A DNA stretch of 64,000 nucleotides, taken from positions 16,721,124 to 16,785,123 of the forward strand of contig CM036242.1 of assembly GCA_020698575.1 (NCBI GenBank). The letters are read 5' to 3'. This document shows, piece after piece, positions 21,706-32,861 of the stretch. The DNA is from Bostrychus sinensis. Lineage: Eukaryota > Chordata > Actinopteri > Gobiiformes > Eleotridae. The translations under genes and the position numbers were made by a program. How positions within the stretch are numbered: the first letter of the stretch is position 1; every line of letters begins with the position of its first letter. The notes under the pieces were generated by a model. It did no database searches. It was not told where the DNA came from and saw nothing but the letters and a program-made list of their open reading frames with translations.

Positions 21706-23054
21706 TCAAACCAAGCACGCTATGGTTTTAAAAACATAAAGCCACATGAAATAAAGGCTTTTTAAACCTCAGGTGTATGAAGAGTGCCTTGGTTTTTTCT
21801 TTATTTTTTGCAAGTTCTTTGTTCACAAACACCAAAGAGCACCTTCAATACAGAATAACTAACTGATAAAAACTTTTTTGGATCTTTTCTTTTTTGTGGA
21901 CCACAGTGAAAATCATTGTAAAACTACTCTACTACTGCTAATGGACTGAGTAATATAGATGATTGTTTAATTGATTAATCCCTAGCCACAAAAGGTTTAA
22001 GCCATGGGGACTTTCTTTCATTTCTGTGTGCTTTGAAGATTAAAAAGAACCTGCACTTCATAGCAACCTTCTCATGAACCCGTGTTTACATGCCAATAAT
22101 GTAAAGGCTAACGCAACCCGATAAGAATACCATTTAAATATTCAAAGCATTGAATGTGTTATTTACATTACCCCCTCTCAGCCATCTCTTTTATGACGAC
22201 CCACATGCAAATCATTTATTTTCTCTACTGCCATGGCTCAAAGTGATATATTCAAACTGTTCAGTCCTAAGCCTTGATCCAGTGCTTAACGCCGCTACTT
22301 TTGCAGAGAAGAGCAAAACAAATTGGACCTGTAAAGGAGATGTAAAATATATGGCATTGCACATTATTATACAAACATCCAAGGTGGGAGATAAGTCCAC
22401 ATTTCCTGTTTAGTGTGCACATGCGACGTTCATGTTCTACTGAATCCATATTATCAGTTACACACGATGGACTGTTAATCCCCTGAAGCCTGTGACTATA
22501 CACGGGATTCTCTAATCACTGCATTGCCACTTTGCAACTGTCCCTCCTCCTTTGGCAGACATGACTCATTGTGACTACACTGTACTGTAAAACAAAGCAC
22601 TTTAAGTATGTTTACATGCATGTAGAGATTTTTTTTAAATTATTGCATTAGACTGAATTTCTGTATAACTAGTGTTTTATTGCTGCATTTATACAACTTG
22701 AGGTTAAAAGGGCGCTCTGCAGCATGTTGTGTCCAAAATGTATAACTTCTTGAAACTAATTAATGGCCTTTAGCGCTTTTCTTCATCATCTGTTAATGCT
22801 GCTGAAGTCTGTGTTGTTGTTTGGTCCTCTGTGTTTCCACACGTCTTTGTACAACTGAATTTTGTTGCTGTCCCTGTTACGAAATAAGTACAGAGTTTGT
22901 AATAATATAGGGTATACTTGTGTTTAATGGCAAAATCAGCAATGTTTTTATCATAAGCGCCATGTTTTGCCCATAGAAACAAAACTTGAGCAAATGGATA
23001 CCAGACTAACTTCTTTGTATAGACCAGAGAAAGAGTTTTTGAATAAGAATCAGA

Positions 23055-23145
23055 CAGACCGTTCTACATTTCTACAGTTTTTGGCGCACACTTATGACAT
23101 CATTATTAGGTGACTGGTTCTTTGTGGGGCTGGTCCTCAAAGAAC
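23055..23145 (+). repeat. Dispersed repeat D, copy 1
   Basis: ATGACATCATTATTAGGTGA followed by CTGGTTCTTTGTGGGGCTGG is matched at 59430-59500 (TGACATCATAATAAGGTGAC, CTGGTTCTTTGCAGGAATGG). It lies about 200 bp upstream of the next ntrk3 exon. Class unknown. Confidence 0.55.
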
Positions 23146-23349
23146 ATTAGCAACACAAAAAAATCAGATCACCCTCTGCAACACACAGTAAACGACATGG
23201 TAGAACAACAGAGTATCCAGCAATACTCAAGCATTTTTACACATGCAAAGACAGCATTCTTGGCCACTCTTGCACTTTCTGGCTTGTTTTTTCGATTGTT
23301 TGATTGTCGATTGTCTATTTGCATCATCCTTCTCTTTTCTCTGCGGCAG

Positions 23350-23508
23350 GTTGGAGGGCACACCATGCTGCCTATTCGCTGGATGCCTCCGGAGAGCATC
23401 ATGTACCGGAAGTTCTCCACGGAAAGCGATGTCTGGAGCTTCGGAGTGATCTTGTGGGAGATCTTCACCTACGGGAAGCAGCCGTGGTTTCAGCTGGGGA
23501 ACAACGAG
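23350..23508 (+). CDS. ntrk3: ntrk3 (TrkC) kinase exon: activation segment end to subdomain IX
   Basis: This 159-bp, 53-codon, phase-0 exon starts VGGHTMLPIRWMPPESIMYR and continues KFSTESDVWSFGVILWEIFT, then YGKQPWFQLGNNE. It contains the P+1 loop, the APE-equivalent PPE, and the subdomain IX DVWSFG aspartate that anchors the catalytic loop. The acceptor is cag at 23347-23349 with a pyrimidine-rich tract before it (CCTTCTCTTTTCTCTGCGG); the donor is gtacag at 23509. SFGVILWEIFT with WFQL is the TrkC form, where TrkB has SLGVVLWEIFT with WYQL. It joins directly to the Arg codon ending at 2787 and to Val at 26932. TrkC kinase-insert isoforms in mammals add residues exactly before VGGH, at the 5' edge of this exon. 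Confidence 0.97.
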
Positions 23509-24754
23509 GTACAGTTGACAGATATATTTTATTCATTATACAGTAGACTGTATGTTCCGCATTACCATATTACAGTAAGGGAGGCACATTGAACATGCAG
23601 CTCCAGGCCTTTCAGTGTTATATCTATGTACACACAATATGAGTGGGCAGATTGAATGCATTTATAATGCGGGACAACCATGACAACCAGAGAAATGAAT
23701 ACACTGCTTTTTCGCAGAGCATTGAGGATGACACTCCAATCTACTTTATGTGAAGTAAGAGTGTGAGCTATTTAATGGGATATTTAAATGAACATTGCCA
23801 TTTTGGATCTTAATCTAGTCTTTGTGTTGTTCCTTTTTTGTCCCACTGGCCCAATGATGTGATAAATTAATGCTGCTTTGCAACCAAATAAGATGGAGGA
23901 TTGCATAACACCCATGATTGGTTTGTTTTTCCATCGGAACCGTGGCTTTAAATCAATAAAATTCAATTAGGATCGCTCTTTGTAAAGGGAGCATATAAAA
24001 AAAAAAACTAAAATTGACCGAAAAGAATAGCCTAGCCTGGTGTTGTGCATTACACTTAGAACTATCCACAATTAAAACATCAATACGTTCTTTGGCAAAT
24101 TAAAATTTCCACTTTTTTGTGTGTGTCAAGTTTCAGAACACTGCTCTGATTAAACATGGCAGACTGAACTTTAAATGATGAGAAAAGAGCCTGATAGCAT
24201 TGGGGCGAAATGTGAAAATAAAGCTGTTCCTCTAATGAGATTCTTTCTACTAGGTGTTTGAGATAGGGCTTGTTATGCACACAGATTTCTTGGGCAGAAG
24301 GCATGATAATTCACTACAACAATAGTTTTAAATGAGCCTCAGTAACAGGGGTCACTTACATTCTTTTTCTTGTTTCAGACACGTTCCAATCCACTGAACT
24401 CCACTTTGTAAAGTTATACAGATTAGATAAATGCTGGCGCCTCAAATCAAAGTGTCATTTATCTTTACTGCTCTTGGCCTCATTGCCTAGTCACTCAAAA
24501 CAAGACACTATGCAATATACTCTATATAAAAAGATGGATTATTTTATAACATTTTCCAAAAATGTAATCTATAGAGACACATTTCCAACAAGAGGTAAGA
24601 TAAAGTTTGGTAAGATAAAGAGGTTAGTGTCACCATTGTGCCGTATGCAAGAGTATCACATAAGTGAAATTAACTTCAAATGCTTGGATTATTAATTATT
24701 AATTTATATTATCAATGAATATAATAAAAGGAAACTAAATACTCAAAGTGTCAA

Positions 24755-24907
24755 AGGTGGACAATAACTATATACTTTTACTCAAGTTTTTTGTTGTACA
24801 TGTTTAAGAAAATGTACTTTTTTAGTGCAGTTTCTTGAACATTATTTTCAAAATGACTAGAATACCTGTCAGCACAGGTCATGGGTTTGGAGTCATGGCT
24901 GAGTACA

Positions 24908-24954
<47 letters not shown>

Positions 24955-25160
24955 ATAGTAGCAGTAGTAGTAATAGTAGTAGTAGAAGTAATCATGTATA
25001 AGAATTTGCTGTGCAACTACAAATAACTTTCAAAAGTAATTTGTACTTTTCTTAAGTAATATTTTTGTAAACTACTTTTACAACTACTATTGTTATTTTT
25101 ATGAAGTACCAGTACTTTTCTTAAGTGCAAATGTTGACTTCTTGATCCGCCTCTGCTGGT
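24755..25160. mobile_element. Possible MITE around a microsatellite
   Basis: AAGGTGGACAATAACTATAT at the left and, inverted, GCGGATCAAGAAGTCAACAT at the right resemble the ends of a fish element with ACTTTTACT/AAGTAAAAGT words. The match is weak. Confidence 0.3.
24908..24990 (+). repeat. (TAG)n microsatellite
   Basis: About 27 trinucleotide units with a few TAA and CAG interruptions near the 3' end. Probably length-polymorphic. The poly-Val frame across it is not a gene. Confidence 0.95.
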
Positions 25161-25929
25161 GGTATTGTTTTATGTTGAAAACCTGCTTGTCCAACCATTC
25201 TCTGAGATTACATAATAAAGCCAGGGAACTCAGTTTCATTTGACAAAAGTAAGGTAATGTCAAAGGAAGTCATTTAATGTTGGAAAGTGTAAGAAGCAGA
25301 AATTAAATTCAGTCAAATAACTAGCATATTATAAAATAAGCTTTCCTCTGGCCTCATTACATCAGTTTTCTTTTCAGTTCACTTGTAGTCATTTCTTAGA
25401 GTATTATACCACATACATTTAGCATTAACATTGTTTGTCAATATATGCCAATTTTGATGCCTCAGCCTCGACGCCTGACAAGCCTATTATCATGTGGTGA
25501 CGAGAGAACAAACGCAGACTGAATGAGAAATTAGGCATTTCTTTGTTGACTGCAGCCAAGAGCACATGCAGGGGATGCTCCCACAAGTTTGTTTAACATT
25601 TTCTAAACAGTGGCTTTTTATTGTTCTTGACAATGGAGGCTGAGTAAAACATATTGATTTGAATATGGATTAGGTTACTTTCCACAAATGAGGTTTCGGA
25701 TAGCCAACGATTGCAAGATGCTTCGTGTGGACATTGTCTTATTGTGCTGCTTGGCTGAAAAACACTATTTGTTACTGCCTATGCACTGCAGTAGATGTAT
25801 ACATTTAAACAAAAAGGGATTTGGAAAAATAGTCTCAAAAGTTAAGTTAAACAGATTTGCTTAGAGGACAAATGCTCTTTTCCTTTTAGCTCAGGGGTTG
25901 TCACAGTGAATAGTCTGCCTCCATTTTGA

Positions 25930-26240
25930 GCTATCTGCATCATCTTCTCACACCAACAAACTTGATGTCCCATTTCACTGCATCCTTAAGTCACTTTTGG
26001 TGTTCCCCTAGGGCTTTTGCCCGCAGCTCTAACCTCAGCATTATTTAATATCAGATATTTACTATCCCTCCTCTGTACATGTCCAAACCATCTCAATCTG
26101 CCCTCTCTGACTTTATTTTCATAATCATCCAACATGAGCTGTCCCACACATGTACTCATTCCTGATCCTATTCTTCCTCGTCCCTTCAGCTCTGCTACCT
26201 CCATCTCTGCCCCGTCTCTTCCTCAGTGCCACTGTCTCTA
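25930..26240 (-). pseudogene. Non-LTR retrotransposon, ORF2 C-terminal fragment
   Basis: The minus strand encodes STCVGQLMLDDYENKVREGR then LRWFGHVQRRDSKYLI. LRWFGHVQRRDS is the conserved tail region of RTE/L2-type LINE proteins just after the reverse transcriptase. Only about 70 residues are open (26204 down to 25986) and the catalytic RT domain is missing. Confidence 0.65.
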
Positions 26241-26539
26241 ATCCCTATACATTCTTGTACACCTTTCCCTTTACTCTTGCTGATACCCTTTTGTCATGCA
26301 ACACTTGACACTTTTGTCCACTCATTGCAACTTGCTTGTCCAAATTTCTTTGCTTCTTTTCCACACTCTCCATGTGCTCATAGGCCAAATAAGCTCTTAA
26401 TGCTCCCAAACATAGAACTGGGTTAGACAGAAATTGTATAGCAAATAGGATCATTAGTCAAAGAGAGAAGGCCAAAGTGGAAGCAATGCCAGCACCAGCA
26501 TGTTTTTTAAAAGGGGAAATAGAATTTAGTTTGTGCATA

Positions 26540-26710
26540 ATCCCACCGACAGACAGAGCAACAAACAAACCGACAGCGGTGAGGCAAATCCATTAGCTTC
26601 TTTGTGAAGGTAATTAGAGCGGCGGCCCAAAACCAAATGATCAGCGCCTTGTTAGCAGCATCCCCAATATCCACCGACACACATGTTCAAATAACTGTTA
26701 TATTCTGGCT
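26540..26710. promoter_or_regulatory. Candidate conserved intronic element
   Basis: A non-repetitive block with GAAGGTAATTAGAGCGGCGG, CCAAATGATCAGCGCC and nearby CAAATCCATTAGC. Its style resembles vertebrate conserved non-coding elements; no alignment was available. Confidence 0.25.
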
Positions 26711-26931
26711 TTAGTACAGAAAGAAAATGGTGTCTCCGTTTGAATTTTGCACAAATTTAAGAGTGAATGAATGCAGTTTATTTCTTTCATCTGGCTTTCA
26801 TTAGTTCAAAGCTCAGAGGACAGCTCGCCTGGCGTCACTGCTTTCTCATTACCGGCAAACACAAGCAATCAGTGCAGTGAAAGTCACAGCGTCTCACTTG
26901 GCTGCTCCCCCCTTTCTCTCTCCCCCTACAG

Positions 26932-27117
26932 GTCATTGAGTGCATAACCCAGGGACGCGTTCTGGAAAGGCCGCGGATCTGTCCCAAGGAGGTCTACGAC
27001 GTCATGCTGGGATGCTGGCAGAGGGAACCCCAGCAGCGGCTCAACATCAAGGACATTCAGAAAGTCCTGTTCGCCATGGGTAAAGCCACGCCGGTCTACC
27101 TGGATATCCTGGGCTAG
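26932..27117 (+). CDS. ntrk3: ntrk3 (TrkC) terminal coding exon with stop
   Basis: The 186-bp coding part encodes 61 residues: VIECITQGRVLERPRICPKE, VYDVMLGCWQREPQQRLNIK, then DIQKVLFAMGKATPVYLDILG, and TAG at 27115-27117. It carries the subdomain XI arginine (in QREPQQR) that completes the kinase fold, and the tail PVYLDILG, whose Tyr is the phospholipase C-gamma docking site in all Trk receptors. QQRLNIK supports TrkC over TrkB (which has a different residue run there). The acceptor is ag at 26930-26931 after a long pyrimidine tract. The tail length is exactly that of full-length catalytic TrkC. The reading frame is intact. Confidence 0.97.
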   Translation, partial: VIECITQGRVLERPRICPKEVYDVMLGCWQREPQQRLNIKDIQKVLFAMGKATPVYLDILG

Positions 27118-27763
27118 CAGTCCAGTTTCTTTGGCGTTCTCTGTCAGACTGAAAGCCCGACAGGGAGAAGACCCACCAACAAAATCCAGGAATAACCAAA
27201 CCAACCTGCTCCACTGTCGAAAAACCACCTACAAGTTTGGGAAAGGACTTAAGTGCCTGCAACACTTTTGGATATAGTGGATTAAACATATTCAAAAAAC
27301 AAAAAAACACAAAAACACACGCACTTTTACATTTTGTTTACTTAAGATGTACAGGTTTGAAGAAGACTTTTCTTTTTCTTTTTTGTTCCTTAAAAACTGC
27401 AAAAACACATAAAAACGGGAGATAAAAAGGGAAGTAATGCTGACTTGCAATAGGAAAATGGCCACAGTTTGATTCTAGAGAGGACACATCAGAGTTAAAT
27501 CTATCTTGGGTTTGGTTTTATGAATATATATAGAAATATGACATATATTTTATATTTATTTGTTTTGGTTGTCGAAGGGTCTGCCATGTGTGTTGCAAAG
27601 TGCTTGGGCCCGCTCTGAACACATCACCAACTCCTGGCAGGGACTGGATGGAAGCCTTATACTTGCACTCTGATTGGCTGAAACACTGGATGGCAAACAG
27701 GAACAACTCTACCGAGGACTACCCAATCAGACTAGCGACAAATCTATTTTAATTTAATGCTAA

Positions 27764-27771
27764 TGTACATA
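27764..27771 (+). promoter_or_regulatory. Pumilio-type site in the 3' UTR
   Basis: TGTACATA matches the PUF-protein consensus UGUANAUA exactly. An eight-base match can occur by chance; its location in a neuronal receptor 3' UTR makes it worth noting. Confidence 0.35.
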
Positions 27772-28583
27772 TTGTAAAATTCTATGTGTCAGAATTATGT
27801 TAACTTATTTTTTGGATTTTTTTTTTTTTTTTTCTTTAGTTGTTTTTTCTGACTGTGATCTGGGTGGCTACAAGTACAAAAGCTATAGTGTTTTCTCATC
27901 CTATTATAAAGGAGCTTACTCTTGGGAAATTACCTGTGTCAGTATTGATAAGTTGTCAATGTGGTCATGGTGAATGGCGGAAAAAAACAGCGGCTCATCG
28001 ACGAGAGAGAGACCGCAAAGAATTGTGGGATTGGAGCCACACTTCGACACCCCTCCCAACCCCCTCCCAAATGAGGTGACAACACCTCGCCTTCACGCTC
28101 GAGCTCCATTTGCTTTTTATGGCAAGCGTTGATAAGTAAGTCTTGACACCACACCCCCTTCGAACACATGCTTTGAGGAACTGACGTGAGCTTTTTCTGT
28201 GTGTGTGCTTTTTTGCTCTTAAGAAAGTGTGTGAATCATGTTTTAGTTGCAGGCGTTAGTCTCTGAAACCTTGTCCTTGTCCAACACCTTCTGAAATATG
28301 TCACTCACTACTTTTGATTTTACAGTGTTTTTATTTTTGGAGTCACCGTTCTATTCTTCGCACTCGTGGCCTTTGCATGTTTAGGGACGTTTTTACATCA
28401 ATCAATTGCTTTGATAAAAAAAACAAACAACAACATTATTTTACGAGCAACTGAAGTAGGCTGTGTTGTACGCACATTCAAGTGGATCTGATTGTTTCAT
28501 ATTAGTTTTCATTATAACTACATGAAGAGTTTGGTTCCAAACTGTGAGTGACAAAATTTCATTGAAAACAGCTGTTAATTAAT

Positions 28584-28589
28584 AATAAA
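28584..28589 (+). terminator. Candidate poly(A) signal, proximal
   Basis: AATAAA about 1.47 kb after the stop. Confidence 0.4.
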
Positions 28590-29376
28590 ATGACTTTCCG
28601 TTTTACAAAGAGAATCTGCTAAATTTCCTCAGATGCTGAACGATAACCTCAGGCAACCATTCTATTTTATGTTGTATCTGGAGATTTTGGGGTAAAACTC
28701 TTCACATCTTCTGATTATTCTGATCTCGACACGAATCCTCAGTGTTGTCTCTGTTCCCCCTCGAGACTGTGTAAATCATTAATGAGCATCCATTTAGTTC
28801 AAGTATTTTATAGAAGAAGCGGGAACAAATCCATGGAGTTACCCAAAGCATTGAGTTTCTTGTGTATTCTCTTGTGGTAAAGGTTAAAGACATTTCGACA
28901 CAGCATTTGCAGGGTATTGTAATCTTTTCATAGTGAGTTGAATATTGTTTCTGAGTTTACATTTGGTTTTGTTTTTGTTTTTTTCTTGGATGAACTAACT
29001 GAACACTTTTTGAAGCAAAGTTGGCATATTACCATGTACATGTTACAGAATATAAAAATGTGGTATAACAACTGCAGTATATAAAATACTGGTATTCCAT
29101 GATAGATCTTTGTATTAATGTGACTCTCTTAAGAAAATGTCTTCAAACAATCAAAACGATCTCTTTTCCATTTTGTCTTGTCTTATAAAGAAGTGTGAAT
29201 TTGACTACATTTTGTCTCCATTCACCTCTGTTAGGAAACTCGACAAGATCAACTAAATCACAGGAGGTTCTGGGTGACTGTGGATTCCTATTCAACAGGT
29301 TCATATAAGTTTTAAAATTCACCATAAAAACACTTCATTTAAATGGCACAGGTGTTCTCCATTGTTCCCAGAGTTT

Positions 29377-29382
29377 AATAAA
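29377..29382 (+). terminator. Candidate poly(A) signal, distal
   Basis: AATAAA about 2.26 kb after the stop. Confidence 0.4.
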
Positions 29383-29400
29383 GTCATCTAGTGGAGCCTA

Positions 29401-31029
29401 AGTGGGACATAATGTTCTAAAGCCATGTAAATGTGTAGTGTGAGGAACCTAAACTGGTAAAAACTCCCAGCAAAATTCTACAGGGCCATTTAACTTAAAA
29501 GGCAATAAAACTATATTTATTGGCTGTTGTCAGAGATGAACCAATGAGAACTTTTCATAAACCTGGCTCAGTGGACTTACAAGCACTGTCCCCTCACAGC
29601 AAGGTTCAAATGTGGGAAAATTCAATTCTCTGTGGAGTTGACTTTTCTTACGTGTGTGGTGCAAAACACACACATTTGCTCTTCAGAATACAGATATCTT
29701 TACGACAATGACGTGATAATGTAACAACCACTCAGACGCCAACAACAGCAATACACTCACAATATAAAAAAATAAATGTGTCGAGTACTGGCACAAAGAA
29801 GACATTGTCACTCCAGGAAAATGAAAACTTTTTCAGCCAAGAAAGATGGCAAAAAAAGTATGATAATTTTGGTCCCATGATGAATATTGGCTTCTGCTAA
29901 AACTGGTTTAGTTCATTTAAAAACTTACTGGTAATATTAGTTGCATGCATAATGTACATAGACAGTCTTAAAAAGTTTAGATATAGGACAAAACTTATTC
30001 ATTGCTTCTATAGTGACAGCAGGGTTCATGGTGCTGGCCTGGCATACATTTTAGTATATCTTTCTAAAGAGAGTCTGACCTGTCTCTTACAATGTTCTTG
30101 AATTCTGGTTCCAAGATGTTACCAGCACATCCCAGAAGCCCATGAAGCACATACTAAAGATGCCGTTCTCCCTGTTCATAGCTTTTCTATTTTTCAGCAC
30201 ACAGACCAATGTATAAGACCATATACAACCTAGTGGCCCTAAAGAAAGATAATTTTGCCTACAAATAAACTCAACGTTTGGTACACAAATTTTACAAGCT
30301 GTTAAAAAAGTAACACAACTGACAGGTGCCATGGTTATGACATAATGTCAGTGGCCTGGATGTTACAGCTCATTATTTACATGGGACATTTTTGCATGTG
30401 GTTGCCTCATCTCCTCAGGCTTCTTGACTTAGTGTCCACATATCGAACAACAACCACCACACTATTGTTCTGTCTGGCCTTTTAAATACGACAGGAGAAT
30501 GGTGACACGGTCAGCGCCAAGAGATTTGAGGTCAGTAGGCAGTGTGTTATGACGGTGGATGTGTAATTGTTTATTGATTTACAATTACACAGTGTTTTGT
30601 AGGTATTGTTTTCTCTCTGAGGGTTTTGTGTGCACATGCATATTTGTGGTTTAGTACTGTCTGTGTCTGTTCCCAGCTCTATTCACTGTTTCAGCACTGA
30701 AAAGTGGATAATCAGACATAGTGACCACTTAAAGGTTGAATGCATTGCTCCATGTGGCAGCCTTTCAGGAGCTTTCACAAATAATGGTATGATTTTTTAA
30801 ATGTGAAAGGTTAAAGCCTTAAGCAAAGTGCAGGCCCGACTCAAAGCTTTGTGCGGGTGTTCAAGTGCATTTTGCAATTAGTTAACAAGCACTTGGATAA
30901 CATCGATTTCTACCAAGGCATCTCACAATGAGAACCTTATAGGGCCCAGACCTGGACTTTATCCGGACATCTTATTTCAGTGGCAAATCCTTTAACCGCT
31001 GAGTCATGAGTCCCCTGTTTCTGAATGGG
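29401..31029. other. Intergenic, nothing identified
   Basis: AT-rich unique-looking sequence. The open frames are short and show no family features. Confidence 0.6.
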
Positions 31030-31723
31030 TAAAAGTCTCTTATTATGCAAAATTGACTTTTCTAAGCCTTTCACCACGTTATAATGTTTCCACCTCAGAA
31101 AAATGCCTGGTGTAGTATATGGTTTCATTCATGCATGTTTGAGTAATCCTGTATGCTGAGGCGTAACCCTTCTTAAGGAGTGAAAAAGCTTGGCTTCACA
31201 GCTCTACATGACACGTGAAACCTCATATTTTCCAGGAAGCACTCCTGCACTGTTTCTAAAGCACATACAACATCACCAAAATTGTTTTGATAATCTTAAA
31301 GCTTAAACATCGGCCACTATGAGGCATTCAGTTTGTCTATATACCGTATGTAGCTTTATGTTGCTAATAGCTGTGCTAATTTGCCATTTTATAATGCTCT
31401 GTCCATCCCCCACCTTTTAGTACAAGCACTCAAAGATTCTCCTCTCATGTCTGAACTCAGATCCTCTTGACTTTAAAAAAGGTGAAGATCAAGAGTCTTC
31501 AGAGGGCTTTTGTTAAAGAAAGGCCTCAGCTCTGTAGTCCTTGACTGTAGCAGAGCTCCTGTAAACTATGATGTTTGCAATGGAAAAGGAGCAGACAGAG
31601 AGAAGTGTGCAGGGCCAGCAGGGCCTTAAAGCCACAGACACCTAATTCAAGCATTTTCTGCTAAGTGATCGTAATATGTTGTAATATATGTCCAAAATTA
31701 TAAGCATAATGTGGGGCCTTTTA
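31030..31723 (-). mobile_element. Family B transposon, inverted copy
   Basis: The right edge GCATAATGTGGGGCCTTTTA and the left edge TAAAAGTCTCTTATTATGC are mirrored. The interior, read inverted, matches the copy at 18259-18940, for example TTATAATGTTTCCACCTCAG here against TTTGAGGTGGAAACATTATA there. Length 694 bp, no coding capacity. Confidence 0.7.
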
Positions 31724-32807
31724 GAGTCCACTAAAAGTCATTATTTCTTTTACTGACCCCTTGTGGCTGGATTAAGTATCCCTTCTGCCCTGTCTGTCAA
31801 TAGTATAAAATAACTGTTTTTTTGTTGTTGTTTTTTTTTTTTTAATTTGACAGATTTAAGCCAAAGGGAGCAACTCTACTTATTTCAGAACAAGGACAGC
31901 AGCAAAAGCCAGTTGTTGAAAGAATGTGGTTGTTATGTCGGACATCTGTAACAGGACTTAACTGTTATTAAAATGGCAACCAACATGGACTTCAGCAAAA
32001 TCAGCAATTGTCAGGAGGAGAGAAGGAGATGAGAGAAGTTGTAAAAGTCACTCTGTTAATCTGACATCATCTTTGTTATTTTGGATAGGAGATATTTTCC
32101 ACTTCTGTATGATGCAGTGCAGATCAACTGCTGTGATAGGTCAGCGCCAAACCAAGAGACTCCCTGTGGCTGGGGAGCCAGACCTTCATTCTTTTGCAAA
32201 GACAGTGGATCGCCAGGCTAGGAGTTACAGTAGTAGTCCTATTGCCCTATCTTGCAATGGCAAAAAAGGCCTGAAAAATAATTGTGGAGAAGAAACCAAC
32301 TAACTAACAAAAAAATAAACCAAACTACCAATAACACAAAGTTGAAGCCTGAAACAAACTTACAGGCATACTCCAAGCTTTGCTCATCTGTTCAAGTGCC
32401 TTGTGTGACCAATTAATAATCATAATGCAAGTTATTAAAAAGTTACAATATATTCCAAACAAACTAAACAGATGTCCTTCCTGATATCCATTTTCCCGAA
32501 AGTCTTGCACTAAACTCACCATTCAGTCAAACTTCATTACACATTAAGCCTCACTAATCCTGAAAATTCAGTGAAGATCTCCTCACAGTCCAGTAGCTAT
32601 CTTTTCTGAAAATTCCCTGAACAATTTGTGTGTTTGGACATGTTTCTGGCAGTGAAAATGGGAAACTACAAACAGGATCAACCCAATCCACAAAACAATT
32701 TTCCAGTCGGTCAGCAACAGGGCCATCTGCACAATGATGAGAGTAAATGTCTGTATTTGTGTGAGTGGAAGTTCCAAAAGGACTATGATGATTGAAAATA
32801 TATCTCT

Positions 32808-32861
<54 letters not shown>

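Larger units (their letters stand above)
19499..21800 (+). mobile_element. Penelope-like retroelement (PLE), split by a Harbinger fragment
   Basis: This region carries decayed reverse transcriptase motifs, a GIY-YIG endonuclease motif and a terminal region with a TGAAGAAGGC core typical of PLE repeats. A foreign insert occupies about 20790-21305. The 5' end is truncated, since only RT from about the PKIHK motif onward remains. A decayed MITE head (GTGATGGGCGATACCAC, near 19453) lies just upstream. Confidence 0.85.
2788..23349 (+). other. ntrk3: ntrk3 intron, 20.6 kb, transposon-rich
   Basis: This phase-0 intron runs from donor gtaaga at 2788 to acceptor cag at 23347-23349. At least ten mobile-element copies are listed separately. 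No host exon is recognisable. I looked by eye for a 42-nt cassette like the mammalian TrkC 14-residue kinase insert, which would sit at this junction, and found none. Stretches with nothing identifiable are 3900-5095, 5650-6475, 6925-7595, 9080-10680, 11030-11550, 12000-12450, 13100-13780, 14120-14920, 16460-17075, 17220-18170 and 21820-23050. Confidence 0.8.
23509..26931 (+). other. ntrk3: ntrk3 last intron, 3.4 kb
   Basis: Phase 0, from donor gtacag to acceptor ctacag with a long pyrimidine tract (about 26909-26929). It contains a (TAG)n microsatellite, a LINE fragment on the minus strand near 25930-26240, and a decayed repeat at 24755-25160. No exon-like sequence is visible. 26540-26900 is non-repetitive. 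Confidence 0.85.
27118..29400 (+). other. ntrk3: ntrk3 3' UTR, probable extent
   Basis: AT-rich non-repetitive sequence follows the stop, with T-rich and ATTTA-containing stretches (about 27541-27565). Candidate poly(A) signals AATAAA lie at 28584-28589 and 29377-29382, so alternative ends are plausible. The end given is inferred from the second signal. Long untranslated regions are usual for Trk genes. Confidence 0.55.

Noticed and set aside
24835..25026. Poly-Val open frame
   Set aside because: Translation of the (TAG)n microsatellite in the GTA frame.
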